From Mesorhizobium jarvisii (lineage in GTDB: Bacteria; Pseudomonadota; Alphaproteobacteria; Rhizobiales; Rhizobiaceae), in the NCBI RefSeq assembly GCF_003601985.1, contig NZ_QZXA01000001.1:1-64000 (forward strand): a stretch of DNA of 64,000 nt. Direction: 5' to 3'. Under the pieces are notes generated by a model. That model saw nothing but the letters and a program-made list of their open reading frames with translations. It ran no database searches and had not been told where the DNA came from. Of the stretch, positions 51,854 through 62,840 are shown piece after piece (the stretch's first letter is position 1; each line of letters opens with the position of its first letter). The translations under genes were made by a program, and so were the position numbers.

Positions 51854-52850
51854 GGGCGGCAGTCGGCCTCACCGCGCCTACCTTGGCTCCGATCCGGCTT
51901 TGGATCGGCGCGTTTGCCAGTTCAGTGAGCTTCGCCGCCAGGGCCTGGTCCGCGCGCAGCAGCTTGGCGAGGACGGCGGCGACCATGGCTTCACTGGCGC
52001 GGTGGGCGCCATCATCGCATTTGAGCGCGATACCGAGGCCAAGCTCCGGAATTGCGGCACAATGGACACCTTCGGCGCCGCCTTTCGCAAAGATCCGCCC
52101 AGGTGCTGCTTCCATCAGCGCGACGTCTTCGCGGCCGGTGCCGGCGACATAGAAGGGTTCTGCCATACAGGCCGCCAGCAGCCGCTTTGCCGCCTTGGCC
52201 CGCTCGGGGCCGAAACCATTTGTGGTGGCCATGCGGGCAAAGCCGAGCGCGAAGCTCCTGAGCGGCACCGCATAGGTCGGGATCGAGCAGCCGTCGGTCG
52301 CCCGCTCATCAGCGCCATGGACGGCACCTGTGACCGACTGCATCGCGTCGCGCACCATCTCTTGCAGTGCGTGCCCCGCCTTGACGTAGCCACTGTGCGC
52401 AATGCCGGAATGGACGCAGGTGCAGAGGAAGCCGGAATGTTTTCCTGAACAGTTGTTGTGCAGCGCATTGGGCAAATCGCCGGTGCGGGCGAGTGCAATC
52501 TCGGCAGCATGGTTTGAAGGCCAATGCGCGCCGCATTCGAGCGCTGACCCATCGAGCCCGGCCCTGGCCAGCATGGATCGCGCCAGTTCGACATGCGCCG
52601 GTTCGCCCGAATGCGACGCGCAGGCCAGCGCCAGCTCACGGTTGCCGAAACCATAGACGTCGGCAGCACCGGTTTCCACCAGCGGCAAGGCCTGGATTGC
52701 CTTGACCGCCGAACGCGGGAACACCGGCTTCGAGGTGTCGCCAATCTCCAGGACCGGTTTGCCGTCGGCGTCGAAGACCGCGACAGCCCCGCGATGCGCG
52801 CTCTCGACGATCGCGCCGCGCAGAACCTCGATCAGAACCGGATTTGCCAT
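51846..52850 (-). CDS. asparaginase II, Rhizobium etli type
   Basis: A 334-residue asparaginase of the thermolabile Rhizobium type (PF06089), unrelated to the classical bacterial L-asparaginase fold. Motifs are PVFPRSAVKAIQALP near residue 45, HNNCSGKHSGFLCTC near 130 (the two Ser-x-x-Lys motifs) and cysteines in the same region that bind zinc in studied members. It hydrolyses L-asparagine to aspartate and ammonia in the cytosol. It is 29 bases downstream of the thiolase gene on the same strand. Confidence 0.9.
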   Translation of the reverse strand: MANPVLIEVLRGAIVESAHRGAVAVFDADGKPVLEIGDTSKPVFPRSAVKAIQALPLVETGAADVYGFGNRELALACASHSGEPAHVELARSMLARAGLDGSALECGAHWPSNHAAEIALARTGDLPNALHNNCSGKHSGFLCTCVHSGIAHSGYVKAGHALQEMVRDAMQSVTGAVHGADERATDGCSIPTYAVPLRSFALGFARMATTNGFGPERAKAAKRLLAACMAEPFYVAGTGREDVALMEAAPGRIFAKGGAEGVHCAAIPELGLGIALKCDDGAHRASEAMVAAVLAKLLRADQALAAKLTELANAPIQSRIGAKVGAVRPTAALN

Positions 52851-52879
52851 GCCACCTCCAACGAATGTTGGGGGGCGGT

Positions 52880-54046
52880 TTACCTGATCCGGTCGAGAAT
52901 GGAAACGTAGTTGGCGACCGCGGCCCCACCCATGTTGAAGATGCCGCCAAGCTTCGCACCCGGCACCTGGATGCCGCCGGCTTCGCCGACAAGCTGCATG
53001 GCGGTCAAGACATGCATGGAGACACCGGTGGCGCCGATCGGGTGGCCCTTGGCCTTCAGCCCGCCGGAGGGATTGACCGGCAGGCGGCCGTCCTTGGCCG
53101 TCGTGCCATCAAGCGCCAGCTTCGCGCCCTCGCCGGGCTTGGCCAGGCCCATCGCCTCGTATTCGATCAGTTCGGCAATGGTGAAGCAGTCATGCGTCTC
53201 GACAAAAGACAGGTCGTTGAGCGTCACGCCGGCGTTCTTCAGCGCGCGGGTCCAGGCCTGCTCGCAGCCCTCGAAAGCCAGGATATCGCGCTTCGACATC
53301 GGCAGGAAATCCTGCACATGTTCATTGGCCCTGAAGGCAACTGCGCGGCGCATCTTCAGCGCAGTGGCCGTATCGGCGAGGATAAGAGCGGCGGCGCCGT
53401 CGGAGACCAGCGAGCAGTCGGTGCGCTTGAGAGGACCGGCGACGAAGGGGTTCTTCTCGCTCTCCTGCCGGCAGAAATCATAGCCGAAATCCTTGCGCAT
53501 CTGCGCATAGGGATTGTCGACGCCGTTCTTGTGGTTCTTGGCGGCGATCATGGCGAGCGCATCGGACTGGTCGCCATAACGCTGGAAATAGGCCTGTGCG
53601 ATCTTGCCGAAGACACCGGCGAAGCCAGCGGGTGTCTCGCCGTCTTCAGGCAGATAGGATGCTTTCAGCAGGTTCTTGCCGATCTCGGGTCCGGGCGTCG
53701 TCGTCATCTGCTCGGCGCCGACCACCAGCACGATGCGGGCAGCGTTGGCGTCGATTGCACGGATGCCTTGCCGGACCGCCGCCGATCCCGTCGCGCAAGC
53801 ATTCTCGACTCGCGTTGCCGGCTTGAAGCGCAGCCGGTCGTCGGCCTGCAGCACCAGGCTCGCGGTGAAATCCTGCGCAGAGAAGCCGGCGTTGAAATGG
53901 CCAAGCACGATCTCGTCGACCTCGTCCGGACCGATGCCGGCATGGTCGAGCGCATCCGTCGCGACCTTGACGATCAGGTTTTCGAGCGTCTCGCCCTCAA
54001 GCTTGCCGAAGCGCGAATGCGCCCAGCCAACGATGCATGCGGTCAT
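52880..54046 (-). CDS. SCP2/SCPx-type thiolase-family protein
   Basis: A 388-residue thiolase-superfamily protein of the lipid-transfer-associated branch. Marks are the N-terminal CIVGWAHSRFGKLEGE, the reactive Cys in VENACATGSAAV (near residue 88), ETHDCFTIAELIEYEAMGL in the middle (near 285) and GHPIGATG near 340. These enzymes condense or cleave acyl-CoAs, and members of this branch often act on steroids or other odd substrates. ATG 54046 is preferred. It is divergent from betI. Confidence 0.87.
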   Translation of the reverse strand: MTACIVGWAHSRFGKLEGETLENLIVKVATDALDHAGIGPDEVDEIVLGHFNAGFSAQDFTASLVLQADDRLRFKPATRVENACATGSAAVRQGIRAIDANAARIVLVVGAEQMTTTPGPEIGKNLLKASYLPEDGETPAGFAGVFGKIAQAYFQRYGDQSDALAMIAAKNHKNGVDNPYAQMRKDFGYDFCRQESEKNPFVAGPLKRTDCSLVSDGAAALILADTATALKMRRAVAFRANEHVQDFLPMSKRDILAFEGCEQAWTRALKNAGVTLNDLSFVETHDCFTIAELIEYEAMGLAKPGEGAKLALDGTTAKDGRLPVNPSGGLKAKGHPIGATGVSMHVLTAMQLVGEAGGIQVPGAKLGGIFNMGGAAVANYVSILDRIR

Positions 54047-54194
54047 GGCGGTCTCCATCCTTGGCGCCAGCCTAGCATACCGGGCTCATGGCGCACTTCG
54101 CCTTTATTGTTCAAAGATAAACATTCTCGTCCACACGTGAAGGGCCGGAACAGGATAATCGCTTGGTACAGGTCGCGCTCACGTCGATTTTTTG

Positions 54195-54214
54195 TTGATT
54201 GACCCGTCAATAAA
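54195..54214. promoter_or_regulatory. BetI operator-like palindrome
   Basis: ATTGAC-CC-GTCAAT (54198-54211) is a perfect palindrome that extends imperfectly to TTgATTGAC...GTCAATaAA. It lies 34 bases upstream of the betI start in an AT-rich promoter region. A TetR-type BetI protein would be expected to bind such a site and repress the bet genes when choline is absent. Confidence 0.6.
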
Positions 54215-54245
54215 AAATAATCTCCGCGCAAAGATCGGGAACAGC

Positions 54246-54836
54246 ATGCCAAAAGTCGGAATGGAGCCACTGCGCCGCAAGGCGCTCATCGACGCGACGA
54301 TCTCGGCGATCGGCGAGCGCGGCTCGCTTGACGTGACCATGTCCGAGATCGCCGGGCGCGCCGGTGTGTCCTCGGCCCTTGCCCATCACTATTTCGGCGC
54401 CAAGGACGAATTGCTGTTCGCGACGATGCGGCACATCCTCGCCGAACTGGCCATCGACATGCGCCGCGCCCTGCAATCCGCCAAGTCCCCGCGCGAACGC
54501 GTTTCCGCCGTGGTCGCCGTCAACTTCTCCGACATCCAGTTCCAGGCCGAAACCATCGCCGCCTGGCTTGCCTTCTACGTCGAGGCGCAGAAATCATCGG
54601 CGTTGCGCCGATTGCTCAAGATCTATGCGCGGCGGCTGCATTCGAACCTGATGAGCGGGCTGACGGGCATCCTGCCCAGGGCCGAGGCCGACCGCGCCGC
54701 CGAAGCGACAGCGGCGATGATCGACGGGCTCTACATCAGGCGTGCGCTGAAGGATGGCGTGCCCAACGCCGCGACCGCGATCGCGCTGGTCGAGGACTAT
54801 CTCGAAACCAAACTCGGCGAGCGGCAAAAACAGTGA
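54246..54836 (+). CDS. betI: TetR-family choline-responsive repressor
   Basis: A 196-residue TetR-type repressor. The N-terminal helix-turn-helix reads [19 protein letters not shown], as in BetI, and the C-terminal part carries the BetI-type choline-sensing helices. It represses the bet genes until choline is present. ATG 54246 gives the usual [17 protein letters not shown] start. It overlaps betC through GTGA. Confidence 0.93.
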   Translation: MPKVGMEPLRRKALIDATISAIGERGSLDVTMSEIAGRAGVSSALAHHYFGAKDELLFATMRHILAELAIDMRRALQSAKSPRERVSAVVAVNFSDIQFQAETIAAWLAFYVEAQKSSALRRLLKIYARRLHSNLMSGLTGILPRAEADRAAEATAAMIDGLYIRRALKDGVPNAATAIALVEDYLETKLGERQKQ

Positions 54837-56362
54837 CAGCGAAGCGACCCAATTTCCTGATCGTCATGGTCGATCAGCTCAACGGGACCTTTTTCCCCGA
54901 TGGGCCCGCGGATTTTCTGCATGCGCCAAACCTCAAAGCGCTCGCGGCGCGGTCGGCACGTTTCAGGAACAATTACACCGCCTCGCCGCTCTGCGCGCCA
55001 GGCCGCGCCTCGTTCATGAGCGGCCAGCTGCCGTCGCGCACCGAGGTCTATGACAACGCCGCCGAATTCGCCTCGTCGATCCCGACCTTTGCCCATCATC
55101 TGCGCGCCGACGGCTATCACACCGTGCTGTCGGGCAAGATGCATTTCGTCGGACCGGACCAGTTGCACGGCTTCGAGGAGCGGCTGACCACCGACATCTA
55201 TCCCGCCGATTTCGGCTGGACGCCGGACTACCGCAAGCCCGGCGAGCGCATCGACTGGTGGTATCACAATCTGGGCTCGGTGACCGGCGCCGGCGTCGCC
55301 GAAATCTCGAACCAGATGGAATATGACGACGAAGTCGCCTTCCACGCGGTGCAAAAACTCTACGACTTCGCGCGCATCTCCGACGATGCGGCGCACCGGC
55401 CCTGGTGCCTGACGGTTTCTTTCACCCATCCGCACGATCCCTATGTGGCGCGGCGGCAGTACTGGGATCTCTATGGGGATTGCCCGGCGCTGGAACCCGA
55501 AGTGGGTTTCATCCCCTATGACAGCCAGGACCCGCATTCGCAGCGGCTCTACAAGGCGTCCGACTACGACAGTTTCGACATCACGGCAGAACAAATCCGC
55601 CGCTCGCGGCGCGGCTATTTCGCCAACATCTCCTATCTCGACGACAAGGTCGGCGAACTGCTGTCGGTGCTGGAACGCACGCGCATGCTCGACGACACGA
55701 TCATCCTGTTCTGCTCAGACCATGGCGACATGCTCGGCGAGCGCGGCCTGTGGTTCAAGATGTGCTTCTTCGAGGGCTCGGCGCGGGTGCCGCTGATGAT
55801 CGCCGGCAAGGACATTCCCGCCGGCCTGATCGAGGCGCCGGTCTCCAATCTCGACGTGACGCCGACGCTGTGCGATCTCGCCGGCATCGACATGAGTGCG
55901 ATCGCGCCATGGACCGACGGCCAGTCGCTGCTGCCGCTGCTCAATGGAAAGCCACGCACCGCGCCAGTGATGATGGAATATGCCGCCGAGGGCTCCAACG
56001 CACCGTTGGTGGCGATCCGCGAAGGCCGCTACAAGTTCGTCCATTGCGAGATCGATCCGCCGCAACTCTATGATATCCAATCCGACCCGCATGAACTGAG
56101 CAATCTCGCCGCCGATCCGGCACATGCCGGTCTGGTGGCGGCTTTCCTAGAAAAGGTGCGCGCACGCTGGGACATGGTGGCCTTCGATGCCGCCGTGCGC
56201 GCCAGCCAGGCGCGGCGCTGGGTGGTCTACCCGGCGCTGCGCAACGGCACGCACTACCCCTGGGAATTCCAGCCGCTTCAGAAGGCCTCGGAACGCTACA
56301 TGCGCAACCACATGGATCTCAACGTGCTCGAAGAGCAAAAACGCTTTCCGCGAGGCGAATGA
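54833..56362 (+). CDS. betC: choline sulfatase
   Basis: A 509-residue sulfatase that hydrolyses choline-O-sulfate to choline and sulfate. The formylglycine-forming motif [11 protein letters not shown] (Cys near residue 54) and metal-ligand regions ([10 protein letters not shown] at the start, [10 protein letters not shown] near 295) are intact. It starts at GTG 54833 inside the betI stop. Its own stop overlaps the dehydratase start. Together with betA and betB it turns choline sulfate into glycine betaine. Confidence 0.95.
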   Translation: MTAKRPNFLIVMVDQLNGTFFPDGPADFLHAPNLKALAARSARFRNNYTASPLCAPGRASFMSGQLPSRTEVYDNAAEFASSIPTFAHHLRADGYHTVLSGKMHFVGPDQLHGFEERLTTDIYPADFGWTPDYRKPGERIDWWYHNLGSVTGAGVAEISNQMEYDDEVAFHAVQKLYDFARISDDAAHRPWCLTVSFTHPHDPYVARRQYWDLYGDCPALEPEVGFIPYDSQDPHSQRLYKASDYDSFDITAEQIRRSRRGYFANISYLDDKVGELLSVLERTRMLDDTIILFCSDHGDMLGERGLWFKMCFFEGSARVPLMIAGKDIPAGLIEAPVSNLDVTPTLCDLAGIDMSAIAPWTDGQSLLPLLNGKPRTAPVMMEYAAEGSNAPLVAIREGRYKFVHCEIDPPQLYDIQSDPHELSNLAADPAHAGLVAAFLEKVRARWDMVAFDAAVRASQARRWVVYPALRNGTHYPWEFQPLQKASERYMRNHMDLNVLEEQKRFPRGE

Positions 56363-57363
56363 TGGCAGGCCTTCTCGTCCCTTCGCTGGCCCATCTCAAA
56401 CAGGCCTATGCCGTCACCTCCAGGGCGACGCAGATCACGCCGCTGCTGGAATCGGCCGCACTGGCCAGGGAGACCGGTGCGGCCCGCGTCTTCGTCAAGC
56501 CGGAATCGCTGCAATGGGCCGGAACCTTCAAGATACGCGGCGCCTATTGGCGGCTGAAGCGGCTGTCGGCCGACGAGGCGAGGAACGGCGTCGTCGCCTA
56601 TTCCTCCGGCAACTTCGCGCAAGGCCTGGCGGCCGCCGGCCAGGCGCTCCGCATTCCCGTCACCATCGTCATGCCGATCGATGCGCCGGCCGCCAAGCGT
56701 GACGCGACCGCAGGCTATGGTGCGCGCGTGGTGCTGACCGATCACGGCGAGCGCGCGCGTGAAGAGGTCGCCGCGGCCAAGGCGCGCGAGATCGCCGAGA
56801 CGGAAGGGCTGGCCCTGCTGCATCCCTTCGACGATCCGGAGATCGTCGCCGGCCAGGCTGGCGCCGGGCTGGAAGCGCTCGACCAGCTTGAGGCCAAGGG
56901 TGCCAGCGCCGATCTGTTGTTCTGCGCGGTCGGCGGCGGCGGGCTGATCGGCGGCGTTTCGCTCGCCTTCCACTATCTGTCGCCGGCGACAGAGATCATC
57001 GGCGTCGAGCCCGAAGGTTTTGATGGCATGGGCTCGTCGCTGGCGCATGGCAGCATCGAGACCATGCCGATAGGCCCGAAGTCGATCTGCGACGGGCTGA
57101 TGTCGCGACGGCCGGGCGACGCGCCGTTCGCGGCGGTCAAGACCGCAGGTGTTCGCGGCATCACCGTCGACGATCAATCGGTGCGGCGTGCCATGCGGAT
57201 CGCCTTCGAGCGGATGAAGCTGGTGCTGGAGCCGTCCGGGGCTGCGTCGCTGGCGGCGCTGCTCGGCGGCAAGGTGGACGTGGCGGGTAAGACCGTCCTT
57301 GTTGTGGCTACCGGCGGCAATGTCTCGCTCGCCGATTTTATGGCGCATATGAACCATGCTTGA
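56359..57363 (+). CDS. PLP-dependent threonine/serine dehydratase-like protein
   Basis: A 334-residue fold-type II PLP enzyme of the threonine/serine dehydratase group. The Schiff-base Lys is in [14 protein letters not shown] near residue 57, and the glycine-rich cofactor loop VGGGGLIGG is near 196. It lies between betC and betA, overlapping both (4 and 8 bases), and so is a true member of the bet operon. Serine breakdown downstream of glycine betaine, or a role like the EutB dehydratase of ectoine degradation, is possible. Standard betICBA operons lack it. Confidence 0.87.
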   Translation: MMAGLLVPSLAHLKQAYAVTSRATQITPLLESAALARETGAARVFVKPESLQWAGTFKIRGAYWRLKRLSADEARNGVVAYSSGNFAQGLAAAGQALRIPVTIVMPIDAPAAKRDATAGYGARVVLTDHGERAREEVAAAKAREIAETEGLALLHPFDDPEIVAGQAGAGLEALDQLEAKGASADLLFCAVGGGGLIGGVSLAFHYLSPATEIIGVEPEGFDGMGSSLAHGSIETMPIGPKSICDGLMSRRPGDAPFAAVKTAGVRGITVDDQSVRRAMRIAFERMKLVLEPSGAASLAALLGGKVDVAGKTVLVVATGGNVSLADFMAHMNHA

Positions 57364-59008
57364 AGCGGATTTCGTTATCATCGGCTCCGGCTCGGCCGGC
57401 TCGGCCATGGCCTATCGCCTGTCGGAAGATGGCAAGCATTCGGTCATCGTCATCGAATACGGCGGCAGCGATATCGGGCCGCTGATCCAGATGCCGTCGG
57501 CGCTGTCGATCCCGCTCAATATGAGCCTCTACGACTGGGGTTTCGCCAGCGAGCCGGAACCGCATCTCGGCGGCCGCGTCCTTGCGACGCCGCGTGGCAA
57601 GGTGATCGGTGGCTCGTCCTCGATCAACGGCATGGTCTATGTGCGCGGCCATGCCCGCGACTTCGATCATTGGGCCGAAGAGGGTGCAACGGGTTGGGGC
57701 TTCGCCGACGTGCTCCCCTACTTCAAGCGCATGGAGGACAATGACGGCGGCGAGGACGGCTGGCGCGGACATGGCGGGCCGCTGCATGTGCAGCGCGGTT
57801 CGCGTAAAAATCCGCTCTACGGCGCCTTCGTCGAAGCCGGCCGTCAGGCCGGGTTCGAGCTGACCGACGACTACAACGGCTCCAAGCAGGAAGGTTTCGG
57901 GCCGATGGAGCAGACCATAAGCGGTGGCCGCCGCTGGTCGGCTGCGTCAGCCTATCTGAAGCCGGCGCTCAAGCGGAAAAACGTGAGTCTGGTCAAGGGC
58001 TTTGCCCGTCGGGTGATCATCGAGAATCAACGCGCCATTGGCGTCGAGATCGAGGCTCACAAACAGATTCAGGTCGTTAAGGCGCGACGTGAAGTGATCG
58101 TCGCCGCCTCGTCGATCAATTCGCCCAAAATCCTGATGCTGTCCGGCATCGGACCGGCCGAACATTTGCGCGAAAACGGCATTGCCGTGGTCGCCGACCG
58201 GCCCGGCGTCGGCCGCAATCTACAGGACCATATGGAGCTTTATATCCAGCAGGAATCGACCAAGCCGATCACGCTGAATTCCGTGCTGAACCCGTTCTCC
58301 AAGGCACTGATCGGAGCACAGTGGCTGTTCTTCAAGTCCGGCCTCGGCGCCACCAACCATTTCGAGGCCGCCGCCTTCGTGCGCTCGCGCGCCGGCGTCG
58401 ATTATCCAGACATCCAGTACCACTTCATCCCGGCGGCAGTGCGCTATGACGGCAAGGCGGCGGCGAAGTCGCACGGCTTCCAGGCCCATGTCGGGCCGAT
58501 GCGGTCGAAGTCGCGCGGCGCGGTGACGCTGCGCTCGCCGGATCCGAAAGCGAAGCCGGTGATCCGCTTCAACTACATGTCGCACCCGGACGACTGGACC
58601 GAGTTCCGCCACTGCATCCGGCTGACCCGCGAAATCTTCGGCCAGTCGGCGTTCGACGCTTTTCGCGGCCAGGAAATCTCGCCGGGCAGCCATGTGCAGT
58701 CGGACGATGATCTTGACGTCTTCATCCGCGACCATGCCGAGAGCGCCTACCACCCCTGCGGCACCTGCAAGATGGGCCGCGCCGACGATGTGATGAGTGT
58801 TGTCGATCCGGAATGCCGGGTCATCGGCGTCGACGGGCTGCGGGTCGCCGATTCCTCGATTTTCCCGCGCGTCACCAACGGCAATCTCAATGCGCCGTCG
58901 ATCATGACCGGCGAGAAGGCGTCCGACCACATCCTTGGCCGCACGCCGCTGGCGCCGTCCAACCAGGAGCCATGGATCAATCCGCGCTGGCAGGTGTCGG
59001 ACAGATAG
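57356..59008 (+). CDS. betA: choline dehydrogenase
   Basis: A 550-residue FAD-dependent GMC oxidoreductase that oxidises choline to betaine aldehyde. The FAD-binding [16 protein letters not shown] (near residues 9-24), [20 protein letters not shown] (near 80-99) and C-terminal [20 protein letters not shown] (near 464) are typical BetA motifs. It overlaps the dehydratase gene by 8 bases and is followed by betB after 78 bases. It is normally membrane-associated and linked to the respiratory chain. Confidence 0.95.
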   Translation: MLEADFVIIGSGSAGSAMAYRLSEDGKHSVIVIEYGGSDIGPLIQMPSALSIPLNMSLYDWGFASEPEPHLGGRVLATPRGKVIGGSSSINGMVYVRGHARDFDHWAEEGATGWGFADVLPYFKRMEDNDGGEDGWRGHGGPLHVQRGSRKNPLYGAFVEAGRQAGFELTDDYNGSKQEGFGPMEQTISGGRRWSAASAYLKPALKRKNVSLVKGFARRVIIENQRAIGVEIEAHKQIQVVKARREVIVAASSINSPKILMLSGIGPAEHLRENGIAVVADRPGVGRNLQDHMELYIQQESTKPITLNSVLNPFSKALIGAQWLFFKSGLGATNHFEAAAFVRSRAGVDYPDIQYHFIPAAVRYDGKAAAKSHGFQAHVGPMRSKSRGAVTLRSPDPKAKPVIRFNYMSHPDDWTEFRHCIRLTREIFGQSAFDAFRGQEISPGSHVQSDDDLDVFIRDHAESAYHPCGTCKMGRADDVMSVVDPECRVIGVDGLRVADSSIFPRVTNGNLNAPSIMTGEKASDHILGRTPLAPSNQEPWINPRWQVSDR

Positions 59009-59086
59009 AGCATGATCCACCTGTCAGATTGAGCCGTCCCTAGATTGAGACGTCCCTTTTGGGGCGCAGACATTCGGAGACTACCC

Positions 59087-60550
59087 ATGCGCGCCCAGCC
59101 CACGGCATCGCACTATGTCAACGGACGCTACATCGACGACGAGCAAGGGGCGCCGTTGCCGGTCATCTATCCGGCCACAGGCGAGACCATCGCCATGCTG
59201 CGTTCGGCGACGCCGAATGTGCTGGAACTCGCCGTCGAGGCCGCGCGGGCCGCGCAGCCGGCCTGGGCGCGGCTGAAGCCGGTCGAGCGTGGACGCATCC
59301 TGCGCCGGGCCGCCGACATTCTGCGTGCCCGCAATGCCGATCTCGCCCGCATCGAGACGCTCGACACCGGCAAGGCGATCCAGGAAACGCTGGTGGCGGA
59401 CGCACCATCGGCCGCGGACTGCCTTGAATATTTCGGCGGCGCGGTCGCCGCCTATAATGGCGAGGCCGTCGACCTTGGCGGGCCCTTCGCCTACACGCGG
59501 CGCGAGGCGCTTGGCGTCTGCGCCGGCATCGGCGCCTGGAACTATCCGATCCAGATCGCCGGCTGGAAATCCGCACCGGCGCTGGCCATGGGCAACGCCA
59601 TGGTGTTCAAGCCGTCGGAAAACACGCCGCTGTCAGCGCTGGCGCTGGCTGAAATCTACAGCGAGGCCGGCCTGCCCGACGGGCTGTTCAACGTCGTGCA
59701 GGGCTATGGCGATGTTGGCGCGGGCCTTGTCGGCCACGATGTCGTCGCCAAGGTTTCGGTCACCGGCTCGGTGCCGACCGGGCGCAAGGTGCTGTCGCTT
59801 GCCGGTTCGAAGATGAAGCACGCGACGATGGAGCTGGGCGGCAAGTCGCCGCTGATCGTCTTCGACGATGCCGACATCGAAAACGCCATTGGCGGCGCCA
59901 TGCTCGGCAATTTTTACTCCACCGGCCAGATCTGCTCTAACGGCACGCGGGTCTTCGTGCAGAGCGGCATTCATGACCGCTTCGTCGAGCGGCTGGTCGA
60001 GCGGACGAAGAAAATCCGCATCGGCGACCCGCTCGATCCCGAAACGCAGATGGGACCGCTGATCTCCAAGGCACAGCATGAAAAGGTCGTCGGCTATATC
60101 GCGGTCGGCAAGCAGGATGGCGCTGTTCTGGCCTGTGGTGGCAACGTGCCTTCGCTGCAGGGTTTCCAGGGCGGCTTCTTCGTCGAACCGACGGTGTTCA
60201 CCGGTGTCACCGACACGATGCGCATCGCCCGCGAGGAGATTTTCGGACCTGTCATGAGCGTGCTGAAATTCGACGGCGAGGACGAGGTGATTGACCGCGC
60301 CAACGACACCGAATTCGGCCTCGCCGCCGGTGTCTTTACCCGCGACCTGCCGCGCGCCCACCGCGTTATCGCCGAGCTGCAGGCCGGCACCTGCTGGATC
60401 AATGCCTATAATCTGACGCCGGTGGAAATCCCCTTCGGCGGCTTCAAGCAGTCCGGTATCGGCCGCGAGAATTCGCTGGCGGCGCTGGCTCTCTATTCGC
60501 AGCTGAAGTCGATTTATGTCGAGACTGGGGACGTGGCGAGCCCTTATTGA
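59087..60550 (+). CDS. betB: betaine aldehyde dehydrogenase
   Basis: A 487-residue NAD(P)-dependent aldehyde dehydrogenase that oxidises betaine aldehyde to glycine betaine. Catalytic parts are the Glu region [14 protein letters not shown] (Glu near residue 246) and the Cys in [15 protein letters not shown] (near 280). The nucleotide-binding [11 protein letters not shown] is near 223. ATG 59087 gives the expected start. It closes the operon and is convergent with the mannose enzyme gene 7 bases away. Confidence 0.95.
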   Translation: MRAQPTASHYVNGRYIDDEQGAPLPVIYPATGETIAMLRSATPNVLELAVEAARAAQPAWARLKPVERGRILRRAADILRARNADLARIETLDTGKAIQETLVADAPSAADCLEYFGGAVAAYNGEAVDLGGPFAYTRREALGVCAGIGAWNYPIQIAGWKSAPALAMGNAMVFKPSENTPLSALALAEIYSEAGLPDGLFNVVQGYGDVGAGLVGHDVVAKVSVTGSVPTGRKVLSLAGSKMKHATMELGGKSPLIVFDDADIENAIGGAMLGNFYSTGQICSNGTRVFVQSGIHDRFVERLVERTKKIRIGDPLDPETQMGPLISKAQHEKVVGYIAVGKQDGAVLACGGNVPSLQGFQGGFFVEPTVFTGVTDTMRIAREEIFGPVMSVLKFDGEDEVIDRANDTEFGLAAGVFTRDLPRAHRVIAELQAGTCWINAYNLTPVEIPFGGFKQSGIGRENSLAALALYSQLKSIYVETGDVASPY

Positions 60551-60557
60551 GCCGAAC

Positions 60558-62798
60558 CTAGACCGCCTTCTTCGCCGTCCCATCCAGATACTGCGTCAGG
60601 GCGGAGACCAGATGATAGAAGATGCTGGCCGGCACGTCGGTCGCCAGCGAACGGCCGCGTTCGTCGATGCGATCGATCCAGAGGCCCAGCGGCGCCGGGT
60701 CGATGTGCCAGCGGAAAAGCCGGCCGACACGGGCTTCGATCTCGGGCTTCAGGTCGGGACCACCTGAGCCGTCCAACGCGATCGCCGCCTTGATGGCTTC
60801 GGCCTGCGGCCAGCTGCGCGAGATCAGGTCGAGCGGCAGGCCCTGCCTGGAGACGGCGCCATAGGCAAGGCCGGTGGCCCGGTTGAGGCCGTTGGCGATG
60901 GCCGAAGCGTAAAGTTTCCTGGCGAAGCCACTCAGTTCGGCCTGGCCGCTGCGTTCGGCGAAATCGACCAGGAGCGAAGCCCATTCGAAATGATGGCCTG
61001 GCTCGGTCCAGCCCCCTTTTTCGCCGGCGGCCGGTTTCCATTCGGCATCGAAATATTCGCCGAGCGTCCAGCTCTCGGCGTCGAAGAAATGGCTGCGGAA
61101 GAGGTCGATGATGCGAGCCGCGCGGCGCAGATGGGCGCGCTCGCCGGTCGCCTGATACCAGGCGAGGAAGGCCTCCAGCAAATGCATGTGTGGGTTTGAG
61201 CGCCGCGCACCCTCTCCGTCCGACGTCTCGAGGAAGCCGGTCATGCGGCTGTCCTCGAGATGTGCGTCGAGGAAGGCAAAGGTTTCCTCACCGAGCCGCA
61301 AGGCATCGGGATTGCCCGACATATGCGCATGCGCCAGCGCCAAGAGCACGCAGGAATGATCGTAGGCGTCTTCCGTGGCGTCGGCGACAGCGCCGTCGAC
61401 GTTCAGCGTGCGCACCCAACCGCCGCGTTCGGTGCGGCCCTTCCCTGCCATGAAGTCGATGCCATGCGCGATCAGACGCTCGGCCGGGCCAGTCCAGCCG
61501 CGCTCCTTGGCAACCGCAAAGGCATAGACCTGACGGGCCTGCGTGCGCATGCGCTTCGGCTTCATCAGCGGGGAGCCGTCGAAGCCAAGCGCTTCATGGA
61601 AGCCGCCATGGCGCTCGTCGACGCCCGATGTCGACCACAGCGGCAAGGTTTCCTGGAACAGCCAGTGGTGCACGCGCCGCCGCCAGGCGCCGCTTTCGAT
61701 GACGCGATTGTGCGCCGGGGTGAACCGGGTTTCCAGCCGGCCCGATTTCTCGAGCTGCTCGACCACCTTCTTGACATGCTGGCTGTGGCTGACCGGGGCG
61801 ACGAAAGTGGCATCGGCCGTCGAAACGATGGCGACGTCCTTCATGCCGATCGCCGACAAGAGGCGCCCTTCGCTGCGGATGTAGGAGTTTTCGCAATCGA
61901 TGGCGACGACATCGCCGACAATGACATTGCCCTGGTCGTCGGCAGGGCCGACATCGAGCAGCGACTGCCAGGAGCCGAGATCGTTCCAGCGGAAACCGGC
62001 GGGCACCATAGCGATGTCCCGCGCCCGCTCCATGATGGCATAGTCGATCGAATTGGACGGGATGGCCGCGTAGAGCTCGAGCGGCATGTAGAGGCCGGAC
62101 AGATCCGATGTCGCCGCCTTGTAAGCGGCTTCGGTCGCCTGCCAGATGTCCGGCTGGAACACAGCGAAAGCGTCGCGCATGGCAGCGGCGCGAAACAGGA
62201 AGATGCCGGTGTTCCAATAGAAGTTTCCGGCTTCGAGATAACCCTGCGCGGTCGCCAGGTCCGGCTTTTCGACGAAGCGCGAAACGTCTGATACCCCGCC
62301 CTTCTCGGCGGAGACCTCGATATAGCCATAGCCGGTTTCGGGCTGCGTCGGCTTGATGCCGAACACAACGAGCCGGCCGGCGCGCGCCGCCTCGGCGCCT
62401 GCCTCGACGCTCTGCCAGAATTGCCCTGCCGTCGATATTTCGTGATCCGACGGCACCACCAGCACCAGGCTGTCGCCGAATTCGGACAAGGTGCGCAGCG
62501 TTGCAAGGGCCACCGCCGCGGCGGTGTTGCGCCCTGTGGGCTCGAACAGCGGACCGCCGCCGGCAAGATCGAGGCCGGCGAGATCGGCATGGACGCGGTC
62601 GGCGTGACGCTCCGAAGCGATCAGGAAGATCGGAGTTTGACCGTCGGGCCTTGCCGCCAGGCGGCGCAAGGTCTTGGCCAGCATCGAGCCATCACCCGAA
62701 AAATCGTGAAACTGCTTCGGATTGTCCTCGCGCGACAATGGCCAGAGCCGCGAGCCGACGCCGCCGCTCATGACAAAACTGACGATGCGCTGACTCAT
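60558..62798 (-). CDS. fused mannose-1-phosphate guanylyltransferase / AGE-type isomerase
   Basis: A 746-residue two-domain enzyme. Residues 1-350 are a GDP-mannose pyrophosphorylase (VMSGGVGSRLWPLSREDNPKQF near the start, FEPTGRNTAAAVALAT near 85, FVEKPDLATA near 155). Residues 370-746 are an N-acylglucosamine-2-epimerase-type barrel as in mannose-6-phosphate isomerases of that fold (RMRTQARQVYAFAVAKERGW, SRSWPQAEAIKAA). It would make GDP-mannose from fructose-6-phosphate together with a phosphomannomutase. The common bifunctional form instead joins a cupin-type isomerase. ATG 62798 is preferred. Confidence 0.88.
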   Translation of the reverse strand: MSQRIVSFVMSGGVGSRLWPLSREDNPKQFHDFSGDGSMLAKTLRRLAARPDGQTPIFLIASERHADRVHADLAGLDLAGGGPLFEPTGRNTAAAVALATLRTLSEFGDSLVLVVPSDHEISTAGQFWQSVEAGAEAARAGRLVVFGIKPTQPETGYGYIEVSAEKGGVSDVSRFVEKPDLATAQGYLEAGNFYWNTGIFLFRAAAMRDAFAVFQPDIWQATEAAYKAATSDLSGLYMPLELYAAIPSNSIDYAIMERARDIAMVPAGFRWNDLGSWQSLLDVGPADDQGNVIVGDVVAIDCENSYIRSEGRLLSAIGMKDVAIVSTADATFVAPVSHSQHVKKVVEQLEKSGRLETRFTPAHNRVIESGAWRRRVHHWLFQETLPLWSTSGVDERHGGFHEALGFDGSPLMKPKRMRTQARQVYAFAVAKERGWTGPAERLIAHGIDFMAGKGRTERGGWVRTLNVDGAVADATEDAYDHSCVLLALAHAHMSGNPDALRLGEETFAFLDAHLEDSRMTGFLETSDGEGARRSNPHMHLLEAFLAWYQATGERAHLRRAARIIDLFRSHFFDAESWTLGEYFDAEWKPAAGEKGGWTEPGHHFEWASLLVDFAERSGQAELSGFARKLYASAIANGLNRATGLAYGAVSRQGLPLDLISRSWPQAEAIKAAIALDGSGGPDLKPEIEARVGRLFRWHIDPAPLGLWIDRIDERGRSLATDVPASIFYHLVSALTQYLDGTAKKAV

Positions 62799-62840
62799 TG
62801 GGGTCTCGCTGAGAAGTTGGTCGGAGGTAGCAGACATGCC

